A stretch of DNA of 64,000 nucleotides from contig NC_088306.1 in assembly GCF_032854445.1 (NCBI RefSeq), positions 7,873,924-7,937,923 on the forward strand, written 5' to 3'. A model generated the notes under the pieces. It did not search any database and had not been told where the DNA came from. It worked only from the letters and a program-made list of their open reading frames with translations. The translations under genes and the position numbers were made by a program. Each line of letters starts with the position of its first letter. Within the stretch, counting starts at the first letter, position 1. The stretch is from Liolophura sinensis (Eukaryota > Mollusca > Polyplacophora > Chitonida > Chitonidae). Positions 1-10,269 of the stretch are shown piece by piece.

Positions 1-205
1 TTACGGCCCTGTTGACGACGGAACTTTCGATCAGAGCAAGATGTCGTTCCATAGAAATTACGGCGCTCTGGACGTAGACCATCGAACAGGACGATGCAGA
101 CACCAGCTATCACACCCCTCCTCGGTGTTCTTCAAAGAGACAGAATGGACTGTGACGACCTGATCGAACAGCTGCTTCACTAAGGCGGCCAGCCCGGAGA
201 AACAA
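1..205. other. GC-rich unassigned flank of the left-edge cassette
   Basis: The composition resembles the decayed ORFs that follow rather than the AT-rich DNA to the right. No ORF of useful length or recognisable motif is visible. It is probably the end of an upstream gene of the same cassette, cut by the window edge. This is inference from composition and position only. Confidence 0.25.
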
Positions 206-1074
206 ATGACATGCCATCCGCCCGGACCCGCCATGGGGGCAGAACCAAAACGGTTCGGAGGCCCGGCAGGCGCAGAACCAAGGCATTCATCTCCAGACCT
301 GGCACAGCACAGAGACAGGCTGGCTGCGCTTGCGTCGGGCGATCAGGCCAAGCGGTACTTGGGCAAAAAAGTGTTAGCCGACGAAATCTACTCCATGAGC
401 GACGAGGATATCGAAAGGCTGTTCTCCCTATATGTGGCTTGCCTGGGCGCCCAAATGTCTAAGACTCTCGGGGAAGTCGCGTTACAGGTGTGTGGTATGG
501 TGGCCAGCAGAGTTCTACTATCCCACCCGAGAGTCAACCGAATTTATAAGAAGAGCTAGAGGCGGATCCCTTTGTTGCACAAGCGCTCAGCAGTGCTGCG
601 TGCCGGCTGTATCACAACAATGGAATGTACTTAGCCCCGCTAACCATGACGGGGAGCAAACAAGCGCAAGCGATGGTCGCGTTAAAGATCCAAAGAGAGC
701 TGCCGCTGGGAAGGCTGAGGCTGCAACGCGAAAGACAAACGCCGCCAAGATCTTAGAAGAAATTCAGAAGGCGAAAATCCTCTCTGCAACAAGCGCAAGG
801 CGCCGCCCACGACTGTCGCATGGCCGGATGACCATCATCGCCACCCACCCTAGACCCCTGCGGGGGCACAAGCCTGCGCGCGTCAAAAGCTCTACTGGGT
901 GTTGATTCGAGTCGTCGCTCGTGGAGTACAATTCTTCATGTGCAACAAAACCGGTGAGGCTCTTAAGCCGCGGCCTCCTGCAGCCATTGTCCCGGCAGAC
1001 CCAACAAACCTACGGCTGGGCCACCCACCATATAAACATTTCAGGAGAAACCGCAACCCGCATTATATGAAGTA
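206..1074 (+). pseudogene. Decayed ORF 1 of a compact mobile- or virus-like cassette
   Basis: The ATG at 206 opens a 117-codon frame ending at 559. It contains an acidic helix-like stretch (MSDEDIERLF) and an AQMSKTLGEVALQ segment. Protein-like sequence then continues in another frame from 562 (ADPFVAQALSSAACRLY, then GMYLAPLT), moves to a third frame around 690-800 (KDPKRAAAGKAEAATRK, Lys/Ala-rich), and ends in a proline-rich tail near 1074 (HYMK). At least two frameshifts and several stops break it. I remember similar residue patterns from uncharacterised, element-associated proteins of aquatic invertebrates, but I cannot name the family or verify this. No enzyme motif is visible. It is followed directly by two more decayed ORFs on the same strand. 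Confidence 0.45.
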
Positions 1075-1096
1075 TGTTGCTTGTGACGATAACAAC

Positions 1097-1303
1097 ATGA
1101 CTCCAGCCACCAATGGGAAGATGCTCTTAAACGCCGTCGTCTCCGGCTTAGCCGTGGGGTAGTGAAGATTTGGAGAGATGGTCGTTGGAGGCGCCCCTCC
1201 CAGGCTAACCTTCACCCCTAGGACATCGGGATGGTGGTCATGGATCGCTACCAAGGACACGCTAATTAAACAGAGGCTCATTCCAGCACATATCATGAAG
1301 TAA
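1097..1303 (+). pseudogene. Decayed ORF 2, small hydrophobic protein
   Basis: The ATG at 1097 starts MTPATNGKMLLNAVVSGLAVG, a likely membrane segment, which hits a stop at about 1160. Protein-like sequence continues in shifted frames (VVKIWRDG, then DIGMVVMD, then ATKDTLIKQRLIPAHIMK) and ends at TAA 1301-1303. That gives about 68 codons with several frameshifts and a stop. The next ORF begins only 2 nt after this stop, so packing is very tight. Such spacing is unusual for host genes of an animal and common in DNA viruses and large mobile elements. No function can be assigned. Confidence 0.4.
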
Positions 1304-1305
1304 GA

Positions 1306-1660
1306 ATGGCGACCGTCGCAATGATGGTGGGCGGCGCGTTGGTAAACGTTTTGCCTTCTCAGGTTCGAACTACTTCTTCTCCATGCCGCCCAGGCAGCAA
1401 CCGAAAATAACTAATCGTTTAGACCGGATAAATGACGAACTACGCTGCTAGGGCCATGCCGTGCAAACTTTCGGAGATGTCGACTTTGCAATCCGCGAGT
1501 ACTCCAGGGTGACAGACAAACGCGTTAATCCCTGAGTCCTGAGCCTCAGATCGCCGAATCCTACGTGCCGTCTGAAGACCACTAGTCTACCTTCGTTGTC
1601 CTGGGAATGTGTGCGACCGGCCCCGTGGGCTATGCGATAGCCACTAAGCTCGCCAAGTAA
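1306..1660 (+). pseudogene. Decayed ORF 3, predicted two-membrane-segment protein
   Basis: The ATG at 1306 begins MATVAMMVGGALVN, a glycine-rich hydrophobic segment. After one frameshift it continues FAFSGSNYFFSM. Further down a frame reads RLDRINDELRC-stop-GHAVQTFGDVDFAIREYSR, a charged soluble part. After another shift it ends PEPQIAESYVPSEDH-stop-STFVVLGMCATGPVGYAIATKL, a second hydrophobic segment before TAA 1658-1660. The plan would be a small protein with N- and C-terminal membrane segments and a charged middle. It carries at least two frameshifts and two or three stops, so it is not expressed as such. I recognise the pattern as recurring in invertebrate elements but cannot name it. Confidence 0.45.
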
Positions 1661-2117
1661 TCCGAAAAAAGCTGGCTAGTCGTTTTGTCGTGCATCGTGC
1701 GACATGAATATACCACATTTCATCCACTCTCTAAATGGAAATCCTGGCCAAGCGGACGAACTCCTTCGCAAATACCCTTCGTTCCCGCCTCTTCTCCCCC
1801 CCGCCATGCAATACGATATCCACATGAGTAGTATACTGCGTATCTGTTCAGAACTCCGACCCCACATTTTCGGCATGGTTGGGTGTGCTAACGTTTCCGA
1901 AGTTTGGCTAGGTGTATTCCGCAGTGATCCCCTAGGTAGGTCTTGCCGTACAGCTCCGTAGAACCGAGACGCAACCACTGGCATGTATTATGCCCTTTGG
2001 CATTGTACCAGATTGCTATGCCCTACTGTGCATACACTGGACATACCCATTTGTAATTGGAGACGTGCTTTCTGTTGTGGGTAGACGCTCTCCAACGTTC
2101 TGTTAGGTGCTCGTCTG
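1661..2117. other. No supported gene
   Basis: An 85-codon plus-strand frame (1704-1961) and overlapping minus-strand frames exist but show no domain. The GC-rich character fades through this stretch. I see no feature I can defend. Confidence 0.4.
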
Positions 2118-2272
2118 CCTGCCATTTTTGCGTAGATAGCTGTTTTGCCTGCGTACGTTTTGCCCATTTCTTGCGTAGTTGAAAGTCGTTTTGCTTGCGT
2201 AAATTTTGCCCTATGTTTGCGTTGCTGAACGGTGTTTTGGTTGCGTAAGTTTTGCCCATTTTTGTGTAGGCA
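2118..2272. repeat. 46-bp tandem repeat, about 3.4 copies
   Basis: Full units start at 2150 and 2196, with partial units on each side (about 2118-2149 and 2242-2272). Each unit carries 'tgcgtaNNttttgccc' and a second 'ttgcgt' about 20 bp later. Units differ by several substitutions. Minus-strand frames across it (repeated GKTYATKT-like runs) are by-products. Confidence 0.75.
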
Positions 2273-2331
2273 GGGAGCCCCCAGGGGGGACGGAGGGGCC
2301 CTCAGCCCCTTGAGTTGCGCCAGAACCCTCT

Positions 2332-2450
2332 CTACTGATTGGGTAGGAGTCATGTCTGGTATCTTCCACAGGATACTTCAGTGACGGCAAGCACTTTTGC
2401 GGTATGAACTGGCCCTTCCTCAAGAAGACACTGCATAATGTATGTGCATA
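2332..2450 (+). repeat. SINE-B 3' part
   Basis: It shares 'gtcatgtctggtatctt...gatacttcagtg...ggcagcac' with 21862-21925 and 3905-3955. Only the 3' half of the repeat is present; there is no tRNA-like head. Confidence 0.5.
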
Positions 2451-3520
2451 GCCCTAATAACACGAATCAAATACATCAAATAAAAATGACACTGAGAAAA
2501 TACTTTTCTCTGATCACCGTTAAAGGAATGCTAAGATGTGCGATGATACAAAAAGATACGTTTTTCTGAACTGCAGATTCAGATATTAATAGGGGTTTGT
2601 ATGATAAATTAACCAAAAAATTAAACCAGTGGTTAGGTTTGAAAACTAATTGAAGGCTGGTAAAGCTTTAGCCAAGTCTTTTCTTTCAACTCTTTCGTGG
2701 AATGTCGGTTTGTCTAATCTGTACTTTTTCATGGCAACTACATGTAAATGAAAAGAACAAGAACGATGTTCTCGAGCTTTTTTGACCAATTATCAACAGC
2801 ACATCTTTCAGACATGTTGTCTAATGCACTGAACGCATTAACTGTTTCTTTTGCTTCAATATCGTGATTTGTCAAAATTTTGTCTTCAGTGTGGAAATAG
2901 AGGATCCTCTTAAACCAGAGAAACCATTTGTCGATTCTGTCCACTCCTGAGATGTGATATTGCTCAATAAACGAGTTCTAATTGATGATTCATTTGTGTT
3001 TGAAGAATCGAAAACTGCATCTAAGAGAACAAATACTTTCTGATGGGCTTTTGACTATAGAACCATGCCCACTGAAGAGTAGTTACTGAAAAATAAAGAA
3101 TGCTGAGAGCTAAACAAAGGCAATAACCTCAACACCGTTTCCTCTAACATTGAAAAAGAACCACCATCGTTTTAAGTGACAGATATCTCGAGTACATTGC
3201 AATGCTTTTAATTTTCGAATCATTTTTTTACTAGCATGCGGTTACTCTATAATAATATGAATGTTTATTTATTTGGTGCTTTACGCCGTTCTCGATAAGA
3301 TATGAAAGTTTTGTGACAATAATACACTGTGCGTTTGGATTGCAAATATGTGAAATTATCCAGTGTAACATTGACCTCTTTTTAACTGCCTCTGTATATT
3401 GTTATGCTGGGACATGTAAGACAAGGGTGGTTCACCAGCGCTGTAATATAACAGCGGGGAAGTCATGTTCTTATACAGAACATGTTCAGGTGGGAAATCT
3501 TTCTCACTGAAAACTGTCGC
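2451..3520. other. Non-coding AT-rich stretch
   Basis: No supported gene. The only recognisable item is a short SINE-A scrap at about 3262-3297 ('tttatttggtgctttacgcc'). Small frames at 2738-2944 and 3313-3510 have no domains. Confidence 0.4.
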
Positions 3521-3524
3521 TTGT

Positions 3525-3645
3525 TTTCTTTATTTATTTCTTTATTTGATTGGTGTTTTACGAGAAAATCTTTTCACTTATTGGAAGGCGGCCAACATCG
3601 TAGTGGTTGGAGATCGGGCAGAGCGCGTGCAAATTGCTTGTTTGC
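3525..3645 (-). repeat. SINE-A fragment, decayed
   Basis: TTTA-rich tail, then 'gattggtgttttac', then a damaged core with 'ggcggccaacat' and 'cgggcagagc'. The tRNA-like head is absent. Confidence 0.6.
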
Positions 3646-3726
3646 GTTCAACGTTGAAACAATCCCAGACACCTTGAAAACAACATGGACGCCTTATCAC
3701 GTGATGGTCTTCGCAAACATACAGAG

Positions 3727-3960
3727 CTTCGGTGGCCTAATGGTTAGAGTGACCGCTTCGAAGTTGGAAACCCGCGATCACACCCGGGGATGGTCAAACC
3801 AAAAACTTTCAAAATAGGAATTGTTGCAGCTTCGTTTGGCGTTCAACACTGAGAATTTACGGGGAAGTGGACTGGTTGGCCTGGTATCAATATAATGCGG
3901 CTGGATGGGGTGTCACATCTGGTGTCTTTGGCATGGAGTCGGCAGCATTTTGTCGGCATG
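3727..3960 (+). repeat. SINE-B, near full length, tRNA-derived head
   Basis: The head 'ggtggcctaatggttagag' resembles a pol III A box. The body contains 'gcgttcaacactgagaattt' and 'ggactggttggcctggtatc', and the tail 'gtgtctttggcatggag'. Partners in this window are 20263-20420 (head) and 21735-21925 (body and tail). Confidence 0.6.
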
Positions 3961-4091
3961 GACTCAAGGAGACACATTTTCAAATGAGAACACACTCTTT
4001 CCCTTCGGCGTTTGTTTGTTTTTTAATGAACAAAAGAACTCATGAATAAATAAATCACGAAGGCATTGGAAGTATTGTAGCCATACTAGGC

Positions 4092-4559
4092 CGAGAACAT
4101 GTATAAACCAGAGTAACGGTACCGAGAGCATGTATAAACCAGAGTAATTGATCCGAGAGTATGTATAAACCACAGTAACTAGACCGAAAACATGTATAAA
4201 CTACAGTAATTGGGTACAGGGCATGCATTAAGCTAGGTAACTGGACCGAAAACATGTATAAATTAGAGTAACTGAGCCGGGAACATGAATAAACCAGAGT
4301 AAAGGGGAAAGAGAACATGCGTAAACCAAAGCACCTGGACCGAGAACATGCATAAACCAGAGTAACTGGACCGAGAACATGTATAAACCAGGGTAACGGG
4401 ACCGATAACATGTATAAATCAGAGTAACTGAAACGGGAAACTGGGCAGAGAACATGTATTAACAAAAGTAAACGGGGCAGAGAACATGCATAAATCAGGG
4501 TAACTGAACCAAGAACATGTATAAACCAGAATATCTGGGCAGAGAACATATATAAACTC
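4092..4559. repeat. 31-bp minisatellite, about 15 copies
   Basis: Units read approximately cgagaacatgtataaacc + agagtaactggac, with substitutions in most copies and at least one irregular unit near 4435-4450. The 31-bp period is not a multiple of three, so a minus-strand 164-codon frame (4055-4549) cycles through all frames and yields a 93-bp protein period (MFSVQLLWFIHVLG-like). I treat that frame as a by-product. Confidence 0.9.
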
Positions 4560-4613
4560 TAAGCCTTGGCCGTTTTGACATTACAAACAGTCAAAACTAT
4601 AAATCTCATGATA

Positions 4614-4627
4614 CCCCCCCCCCCCCC
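4614..4627. repeat. Poly-C run (14)
   Basis: Uninterrupted C run just after the minisatellite; prone to length error in assembly. Confidence 0.9.
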
Positions 4628-4629
4628 TT

Positions 4630-5310
4630 CTCCCACGATACCTACTGGCATGGCGTAAGTGTTCATTTTATGGTGAGAAAAGTGTCATTGCCAAAGCTTA
4701 CAAACAGATAGCAATGTTACACTGTTAAAACAATACTCTGATTATATTCCTGCATTGCTTTTACGATCAGTTTGATACATGCATTTGTGATCAGTTTGGT
4801 ATACATGTACATGAAACTATGTTAACACTTTTTTTTTACTATATATACAGTTTATCACACGCGGAATTTCTTCACACTAGTCAACAAGCACAATATTGCA
4901 ATTGAACTCAAACCCAGATGTACAAAATTAGTGCGCTGCCACCACTGGATAGAGAATAACCACGCCATTACTATGTTATTTAGTAAACTATCTTTACGAT
5001 GTGAACAAACGTTATGACCCCTCGTGGTCACATGACTGAAGTAGGAAGTAAACCCCTAAGAATACATATTCACGATGTGAATTACTCTGTACAGGTGTCT
5101 ACTTATATTCTAATTATCAAATTAGCATTCAGTTGCCGAAGGTTTTGGTTCCACACGTTTTAAGTTTGACTTGTGGCCGATAATCAAATGTAACTTCCCT
5201 AGAAAAGCGCTAGCATCTTTAAATTGCTTCAATTAGGTAATTACTTGTGTTGGTGAAAAGATTTACATGGTTCCACTCCTATAGGCTATCATTAACACGT
5301 TCTCTGTTGA
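4630..5310. other. Non-coding AT-rich stretch
   Basis: No gene, RNA gene or repeat recognised. Confidence 0.4.
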
Positions 5311-5316
5311 CTGCTA

Positions 5317-5465
5317 ATTTATTTATTTATTTATTTATTTATTTATTTGATTGGTGTTTTACGCCGTACTCAAGAATATTCCACTTATACAACGGCGGCC
5401 AGCATTATGGTGGGTGGAATCCGGACAGAACCCGGGGGAAACCCACGACCACCCGCAGGTTGTAG
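5317..5465 (-). repeat. SINE-A, 3' two-thirds
   Basis: Eight or more TTTA units, then 'gattggtgttttacgccgta' and the core through 'acccacgaccacccgcaggt', ending abruptly. The tRNA-like head is missing, as expected for a 5'-truncated retroposed copy. Confidence 0.8.
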
Positions 5466-6430
5466 CCATTGACTGCTAATTATTTCTCATTCTGTTACGT
5501 CTGTGCTTTGTCCAGAGGGGCCTACGTGTGTATCTAATGAACCCTTAATCAAATTCAATCATGCATGTCCTAATTTTCCACTGTCCCTTCGCACTGTCCA
5601 TCGCATCTAAGCGTGTTTGACAAAGTGCAAGATCTAAGACAACTATACAAATGACGCACACATCCGTTGGAATCGGTTTGTCCGCACATTATTGCTTTGA
5701 AATGGGCACATCAGAGGCCAATAGAATACACTGACGGGAACAAGTTCAAAGGGTGTGCGCCTTTGTTCTTTCTTATAGTACATGCGGGAGGCTACCGTGG
5801 TCGAGGTGGTCAGCGTGCCAGCACGGCAAAATGCACTGGAGCTATGTCGTCTTCAAGCACATGCTGGCTTCCTCTACGGCCGTGCGATACGTCAGTTAAC
5901 ATGTCAAAATTTCAAATCATTGATAGTTTATCAGAACTAGATTACTCATGTTGGAACACAGAGAAATACGTAATGAAACTGCAGTTTTGATTGGTATTAA
6001 AGTTTGAACTCATCAACCATGACAGTATTTTCGAAAAAGCTGTTAAGACAGACTTATAAATGTATACATTAAAAAATTTGCTTGACTTGACCAAACCAAC
6101 TTGACGCTCGTTTTCTTATTTTGATATGCTAAGTGACATGTTCGGTGTTGTTTATCTTTACAAGGACATTTTTCTTTTCATTCATGTGGTCGGTGCTATA
6201 TATGCTGCATATGTACTCTTCTAACAAAGAAACGACGGGATAGCACTTCGTAGTGCCACAAGATGCTAAAATATAATGTCCTAGAATTATAGGTGTTTAT
6301 TTTAAGATTAATTAATTTGCTGAATTAATTAGCACACTTTGAACTAAAGCAGATTTTGTAAGTGAAAATACACCATTGCGCCTTTATACTTTTATTTGCT
6401 TCTTTTATTTTTTTCTTTCACACAGGTCGC
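5466..6430. other. No supported gene; degenerate SINE-A head at about 5800-5895
   Basis: A plus-strand 107-codon frame (5667-5990) overlaps a degenerate plus-oriented SINE-A head ('cgtggtcgaggtggtcagcg', 'catgctggcttcctctacgg'), so its middle is repeat-derived. Nothing else is recognisable. Confidence 0.4.
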
Positions 6431-6479
6431 GGTTTAATTAAACCCACGCTTACCTTCGTAATCATTAAGAATGATTACG
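6431..6479. other. Two adjacent perfect palindromes
   Basis: 6431-6444 is ggtttaattaaacc, a perfect 14-bp palindrome. 6457-6479 is a 10-bp stem (cgtaatcatt) with a 3-nt loop (aag) and its exact complement. They lie 12 bp apart. Confidence 0.7.
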
Positions 6480-6540
6480 TTGAGCTTACACTGCCCTAGA
6501 TACAGCGCAAGGCGAAAAATGGAATTTTAATGAGGACACA

Positions 6541-6807
6541 TTTATTATTTTTTTGATTGTTGTTTTACGCCGTACTCTAGAATATTTCACTTATGCGACG
6601 GCGGCCAGCATTATGGTGGGTGAAAACCGGGCAGAGCCCGGGGGAAACCCACGGCCATCCGCAGGTTGCTGGAAGACCTTCCCAGGTATGGCCGGATAGG
6701 ACGCCGGCATAAGCTGGTCTTGAACTCACAGCGACCGCATTGGTGGGAGGCTTCTGGGTCACTGCGCTGCGCTAGCGCGCTAACCGACTGAGCCACGGAG
6801 GCCCCCC
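6541..6807 (-). repeat. SINE-A, full length
   Basis: Tail, core and tRNA-like head are all present. Read on the minus strand, the head starts GGGGCCTCCGTGGCTCAGTC (A box), with a B-box-like gttcaagacc about 60 bp downstream. Imperfect flanks ggacacatttat and gcactcatttat (10 of 12 identical) may be a worn target duplication. Confidence 0.85.
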
Positions 6808-6949
6808 AGCACTCATTTATGCTGTTTTCAAAACTGCATTAGCGGCAAGGGAACGTCTTTGTATTTCTCAAAGAAATGTGAAATAAAACAAATCTCGATC
6901 AACAAATCCTGATGATTTTAAACCAAGTAGTATTGAATGGTAGCTATTT

Positions 6950-7120
6950 ATTTATTTATTTGATTGGAGTTCAACGCTGTACTCAAGAATATTTCACTCA
7001 TTCCACGGTGGTCAGCATTATCGGCAGGTTGTTGCAGACGTTGCGACGTACGGCCGGACATGTTCACTGAGAACACATTGGTGAGAGGCTTCTGGGTCAC
7101 CTCGGCAACAGAGGTCCCGT
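6950..7120 (-). repeat. SINE-A, internally deleted
   Basis: Tail and 5' core ('gattggagttcaacgctgta') join directly to the 'cattggtgagaggcttctgg' part. The GC-rich centre is missing and the head is cut short. Confidence 0.75.
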
Positions 7121-7246
7121 AATTATTAATAGAGATATAAATTTATTGCAAAATGAAACATCCGACAACCAATCAACAATCTTTCCTGTGTTAGTCCACT
7201 GTTGTTGCGTTAGCAAAGAATCAGTTATACACGATGTAAAAGCATA

Positions 7247-7304
7247 GAGCACTATGCGAAATCAAAGAGCACAGTGCGAAATCAAGAGCACAGTGCGAAA
7301 TCAC
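7247..7304. repeat. 19-20 bp tandem repeat, three copies
   Basis: Units of gagcacagtgcgaaatca, immediately followed by a SINE-A tail. Confidence 0.8.
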
Positions 7305-7316
7305 TGATCATCTGCT

Positions 7317-7470
7317 ATTTATTTATTTATTTGATTGGTGTTTTACGCCATGCTCAAGAATATTTCACTGATACGACGGCGACCAGAATCATGGTGGGAA
7401 GAACCGGGAAGAGCCCGGGGGAAACCCACGACCATCCGCAGGTTGCTGGAAGACCTTCCCACATACTTGA
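7317..7470 (-). repeat. SINE-A, 3' part
   Basis: Tail and core through 'aggttgctggaagaccttcc'; the head is absent. A 65-codon frame to the right (7513-7710) shows no domain. Confidence 0.8.
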
Positions 7471-8446
7471 TCATAAGTAAACAGACGTGGACATTGTTAA
7501 TCCTAAACAGCAATGGTTCACAATCCCAAAGAGAACAATAAACGCGCAAGACTGGCTGCCACATTAAATGGAACACTGCAACCTAATATCAAGATTATTT
7601 ATTTCCTCGACCATCCTTTCCCATTTCTTTCTGATAATGAAGATTACGACAAGAGGTTTAATAATTTTAATATCAATTTAAATAACAATCTGCTCGCAAG
7701 AGGGCAATAGGAAATCCAAATCGCCGGATGACTTCAGCAATTAAATTTCTGTAATTAGTGACCAGACAGTTGTTCTTGGGTACAACGTGCAACGTGTGAA
7801 AGAATGATACATCGAGGTGTAGAAATCAAAGTGTATGACGCATATTCTACTTAGGTTCAAAGCGTCTATTTGAGAAGACGCGTGTCCATAGAGTTTGTAA
7901 CGATTGGTAATAAGGTCTCCCGGGGCCCTGGACAAGATTGTTGTTCTAGCTGTTTAACACAAGGTTGTCTCTCGTGGGCCAGGTAAATTGATTAGGCCCT
8001 GTCGCCTTCAGCTTAAAGGTCATTTACATACCGTCCTTGTTTGTCGATGATGGCAACCCTAAATGGAGGAGGACAACGAGCTTGAGGCTGATGGCTATTT
8101 TGTATTTCGGAACATTCTGTGCAACGCCCTGTTTTAACAAGGAATTTTCTTAGTGCTAGTCTTTTCTAACCTTTCTGCTGGCAGGATACGCTTATCCAGA
8201 GCTATGGGAAAAACTATATCCGTATGCTATGAAATACTGGAAATATACTGCTGACGGGAATCAATGCACCAGTATGAATTTCAGTCATATCGTAGAGAGA
8301 ACATATCAGCCCATGGCAGAAGAGAGTCACCACAATCAAAATGGAAATGAACGCAACAAACATCAGCTTATATACTAACAAAATGCAAGTTAAAATTCGC
8401 AAACTTCGCTCAAATTATTGGTATAATCTAAAGAGACTATATTTGA
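7471..8446. other. No supported gene
   Basis: Short frames only, without domains or splice-like context. No repeat recognised. Confidence 0.4.
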
Positions 8447-8542
8447 TGGTATTTGTAAATAGCATATAAGTGTTGGTATTTGTCAATGGCAAATAAATAT
8501 TGGTATTTGGAAATATCATATAAATATTGGTATTTGGCAATA
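8447..8542. repeat. 27-bp tandem repeat, about 3.6 copies, abutting a SINE head
   Basis: Units start tggtatttg at 8447, 8474, 8501 and 8528. The array stops where the SINE-A head begins at 8543. Confidence 0.8.
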
Positions 8543-8690
8543 GGGGGCCTCAGTGGCTCAGTTGGTTAGCGCGCTAGCGCAGCGCAATGACCCAGGAGTC
8601 TCTCACCAATGCGGTCGCTGTGAACTCAAGTCCAGCTCATGCTGGCTGCCTCTCCGGCCGTACGTGGGAAGGTCTGCCCTGCTCGGCTCT
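8543..8690 (+). repeat. SINE-A head, plus orientation
   Basis: Begins gggggcctcagtggctcag (A-box-like TGGCTCAGTTGG) with a B-box-like gaactcaagtcc near 8620. It is 3'-truncated after 'cgtacgtgggaaggtctgcc'. Confidence 0.8.
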
Positions 8691-8756
8691 GCTCATGTTT
8701 AAACCAGTAATCAATACTGTTTACGATATAAAACTTGCTCAATACAAAATCAGTCA

Positions 8757-8870
8757 CTCGGTCCCTCACTGGCTCAGATGGTTAAAGCGCTCGCTTGCAG
8801 CGACCATCAGGCCCTTGGCAGGGAATCCAGTTCTGAGCTTTTCGAATGCAGCTTTATGTGTGTATGATAG
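8757..8870 (+). repeat. Second tRNA-like SINE head
   Basis: 'ctcactggctcagatggtta' followed by 'gcgctcgcttgcagcgacc' resembles an A box and anticodon arm. The B box is weak ('gggaatccag'). It is related to, but not the same as, SINE-A. It is unlikely to be a functional tRNA gene because the arms do not pair. Confidence 0.4.
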
Positions 8871-9179
8871 GGCTTGACACTTTACTCCAGGCAGTCCGGT
8901 TTCATGACTGCCGTGATATAGCTGGGAAATTGTTCAGAACTGGCGAGAGACACTTATGAATTTGACCCCTATAATATGCAATTATGGACATTCATCTCGC
9001 TTGATGCGTGCGTTTGTGAATCCAAGACAAACAAATATCGGTTGATATCGTTTTTAGAGGGTTCATATATCCATATATAAACCTCGTGGAAAGTCAGTAA
9101 ATGCTTTCTGTACTTAACACAAACCGGAACATCATCAATTTATTTAGAACAACCTGTCGTCTGCTGAGTGAATCTTGTT

Positions 9180-9358
9180 GCGTACCCATACTGGGTGTAC
9201 CCAACTTTGCAAACCGTCAAACAAGAACATGAGTTTTAACCACATTGTTTACAATGTTAAATCGTCTTTGCGTGCCCATACTTGGTAAACCCAGGTTTGC
9301 GAACCGTCAAACAAGAACATGTGTTTTAACCATATTGTTGACAAAAGTTAAATCGTTT
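9180..9358. repeat. 90-bp tandem duplication
   Basis: Copy 1 at 9180-9269 and copy 2 at 9270-9358 share cgtNcccatact, aaccgtcaaacaagaacatg and ttaaatcgt with about 85-90% identity by eye. No coding potential is visible. Confidence 0.8.
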
Positions 9359-9359
9359 T

Positions 9360-10265
9360 CTAACGTCATGACGCTGTAATCGTGACGTCATTTTTGGGAA
9401 TTCCATGGTAGGTATGCTTTTAGCTGAAGTGTATGCGAGATGTGGTAGGACTGCTGTCCTCTTGCCATATGTATACATATAGGTCTATTTGCCGCCTGGT
9501 GTGTGAAGGTTCTTAATTATTTTTTCATTTAATTTTCCGGGAGTAATCCTTTGTGAAAATAAAAGGCTTTCGAAACGCATTTTTGTCAAACTGCCAAAGG
9601 GCAGAACAAATGAACTGATACATGTGACTGCTGTCCATGCTAAAGAGAAAGGGGAAACGGCCACATAATTAGGCATGGCCGTGGCATGAAAGATGGAACA
9701 TCAGGGCGAATGTCTTTTTTTAGAATATGGGAAACTGAGAAAAGATACAGTGCCTGTATCGGTCAGCTTGGTTTGCATTAGTTCCAGTGCACAATATAGT
9801 CCTATACAAAACATCAAAGAGATGAATATTTGTACGACACTTCCTATAAACCTTTGGTTGAATGTATTAAGCACACTGTCGTATGTAGTGTTTGCCATAC
9901 TGAATTACACACGGCTGTTCCAAAAAACAAGTCCCAATATATCGGCTCTGTATAGTGTATGGTAAAGAACTAAGGATGGGTCTCATTAGACATTTTCAGA
10001 CATCTTTTCTTTGGGTTACGATGTTCATGATTATGTTTTAATAAAACCTTAAATCCACGAAAATAATATATTTGTTGGTTGTAAACATTTCAAGACCCTT
10101 GTTAATCAACGCCATCATGTGTTTCGACGCCTAGACTCCGGACGATGATCCACCGCAAACTTGAAACTTCAACTATTTTTGAGCGCGACGTGAAATTGTG
10201 GAAGGAACTCAATTTTTTATGTTCTGTAAATGTAAATATACATGCATCTAGGCATCGAAACAGAC
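9360..10265. other. No supported gene
   Basis: A 90-codon frame (9693-9965) has no recognisable domain. Nothing else seen. Confidence 0.35.
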
Positions 10266-10269
10266 AATA

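Noticed and set aside
4055-4549. 164-residue repetitive minus-strand protein
   Set aside because: Produced by the 31-bp minisatellite; no signal, start context or conserved unit in one frame.
7247-7304. Short direct repeats considered as a CRISPR-like array
   Set aside because: Units are contiguous with no spacers, and the DNA is eukaryotic.
8543-8640. Possible tRNA gene (also heads of all SINE-A copies and 20263-20420)
   Set aside because: A and B boxes are present but the acceptor, D and T arms do not form a cloverleaf, and the sequences continue into SINE bodies.
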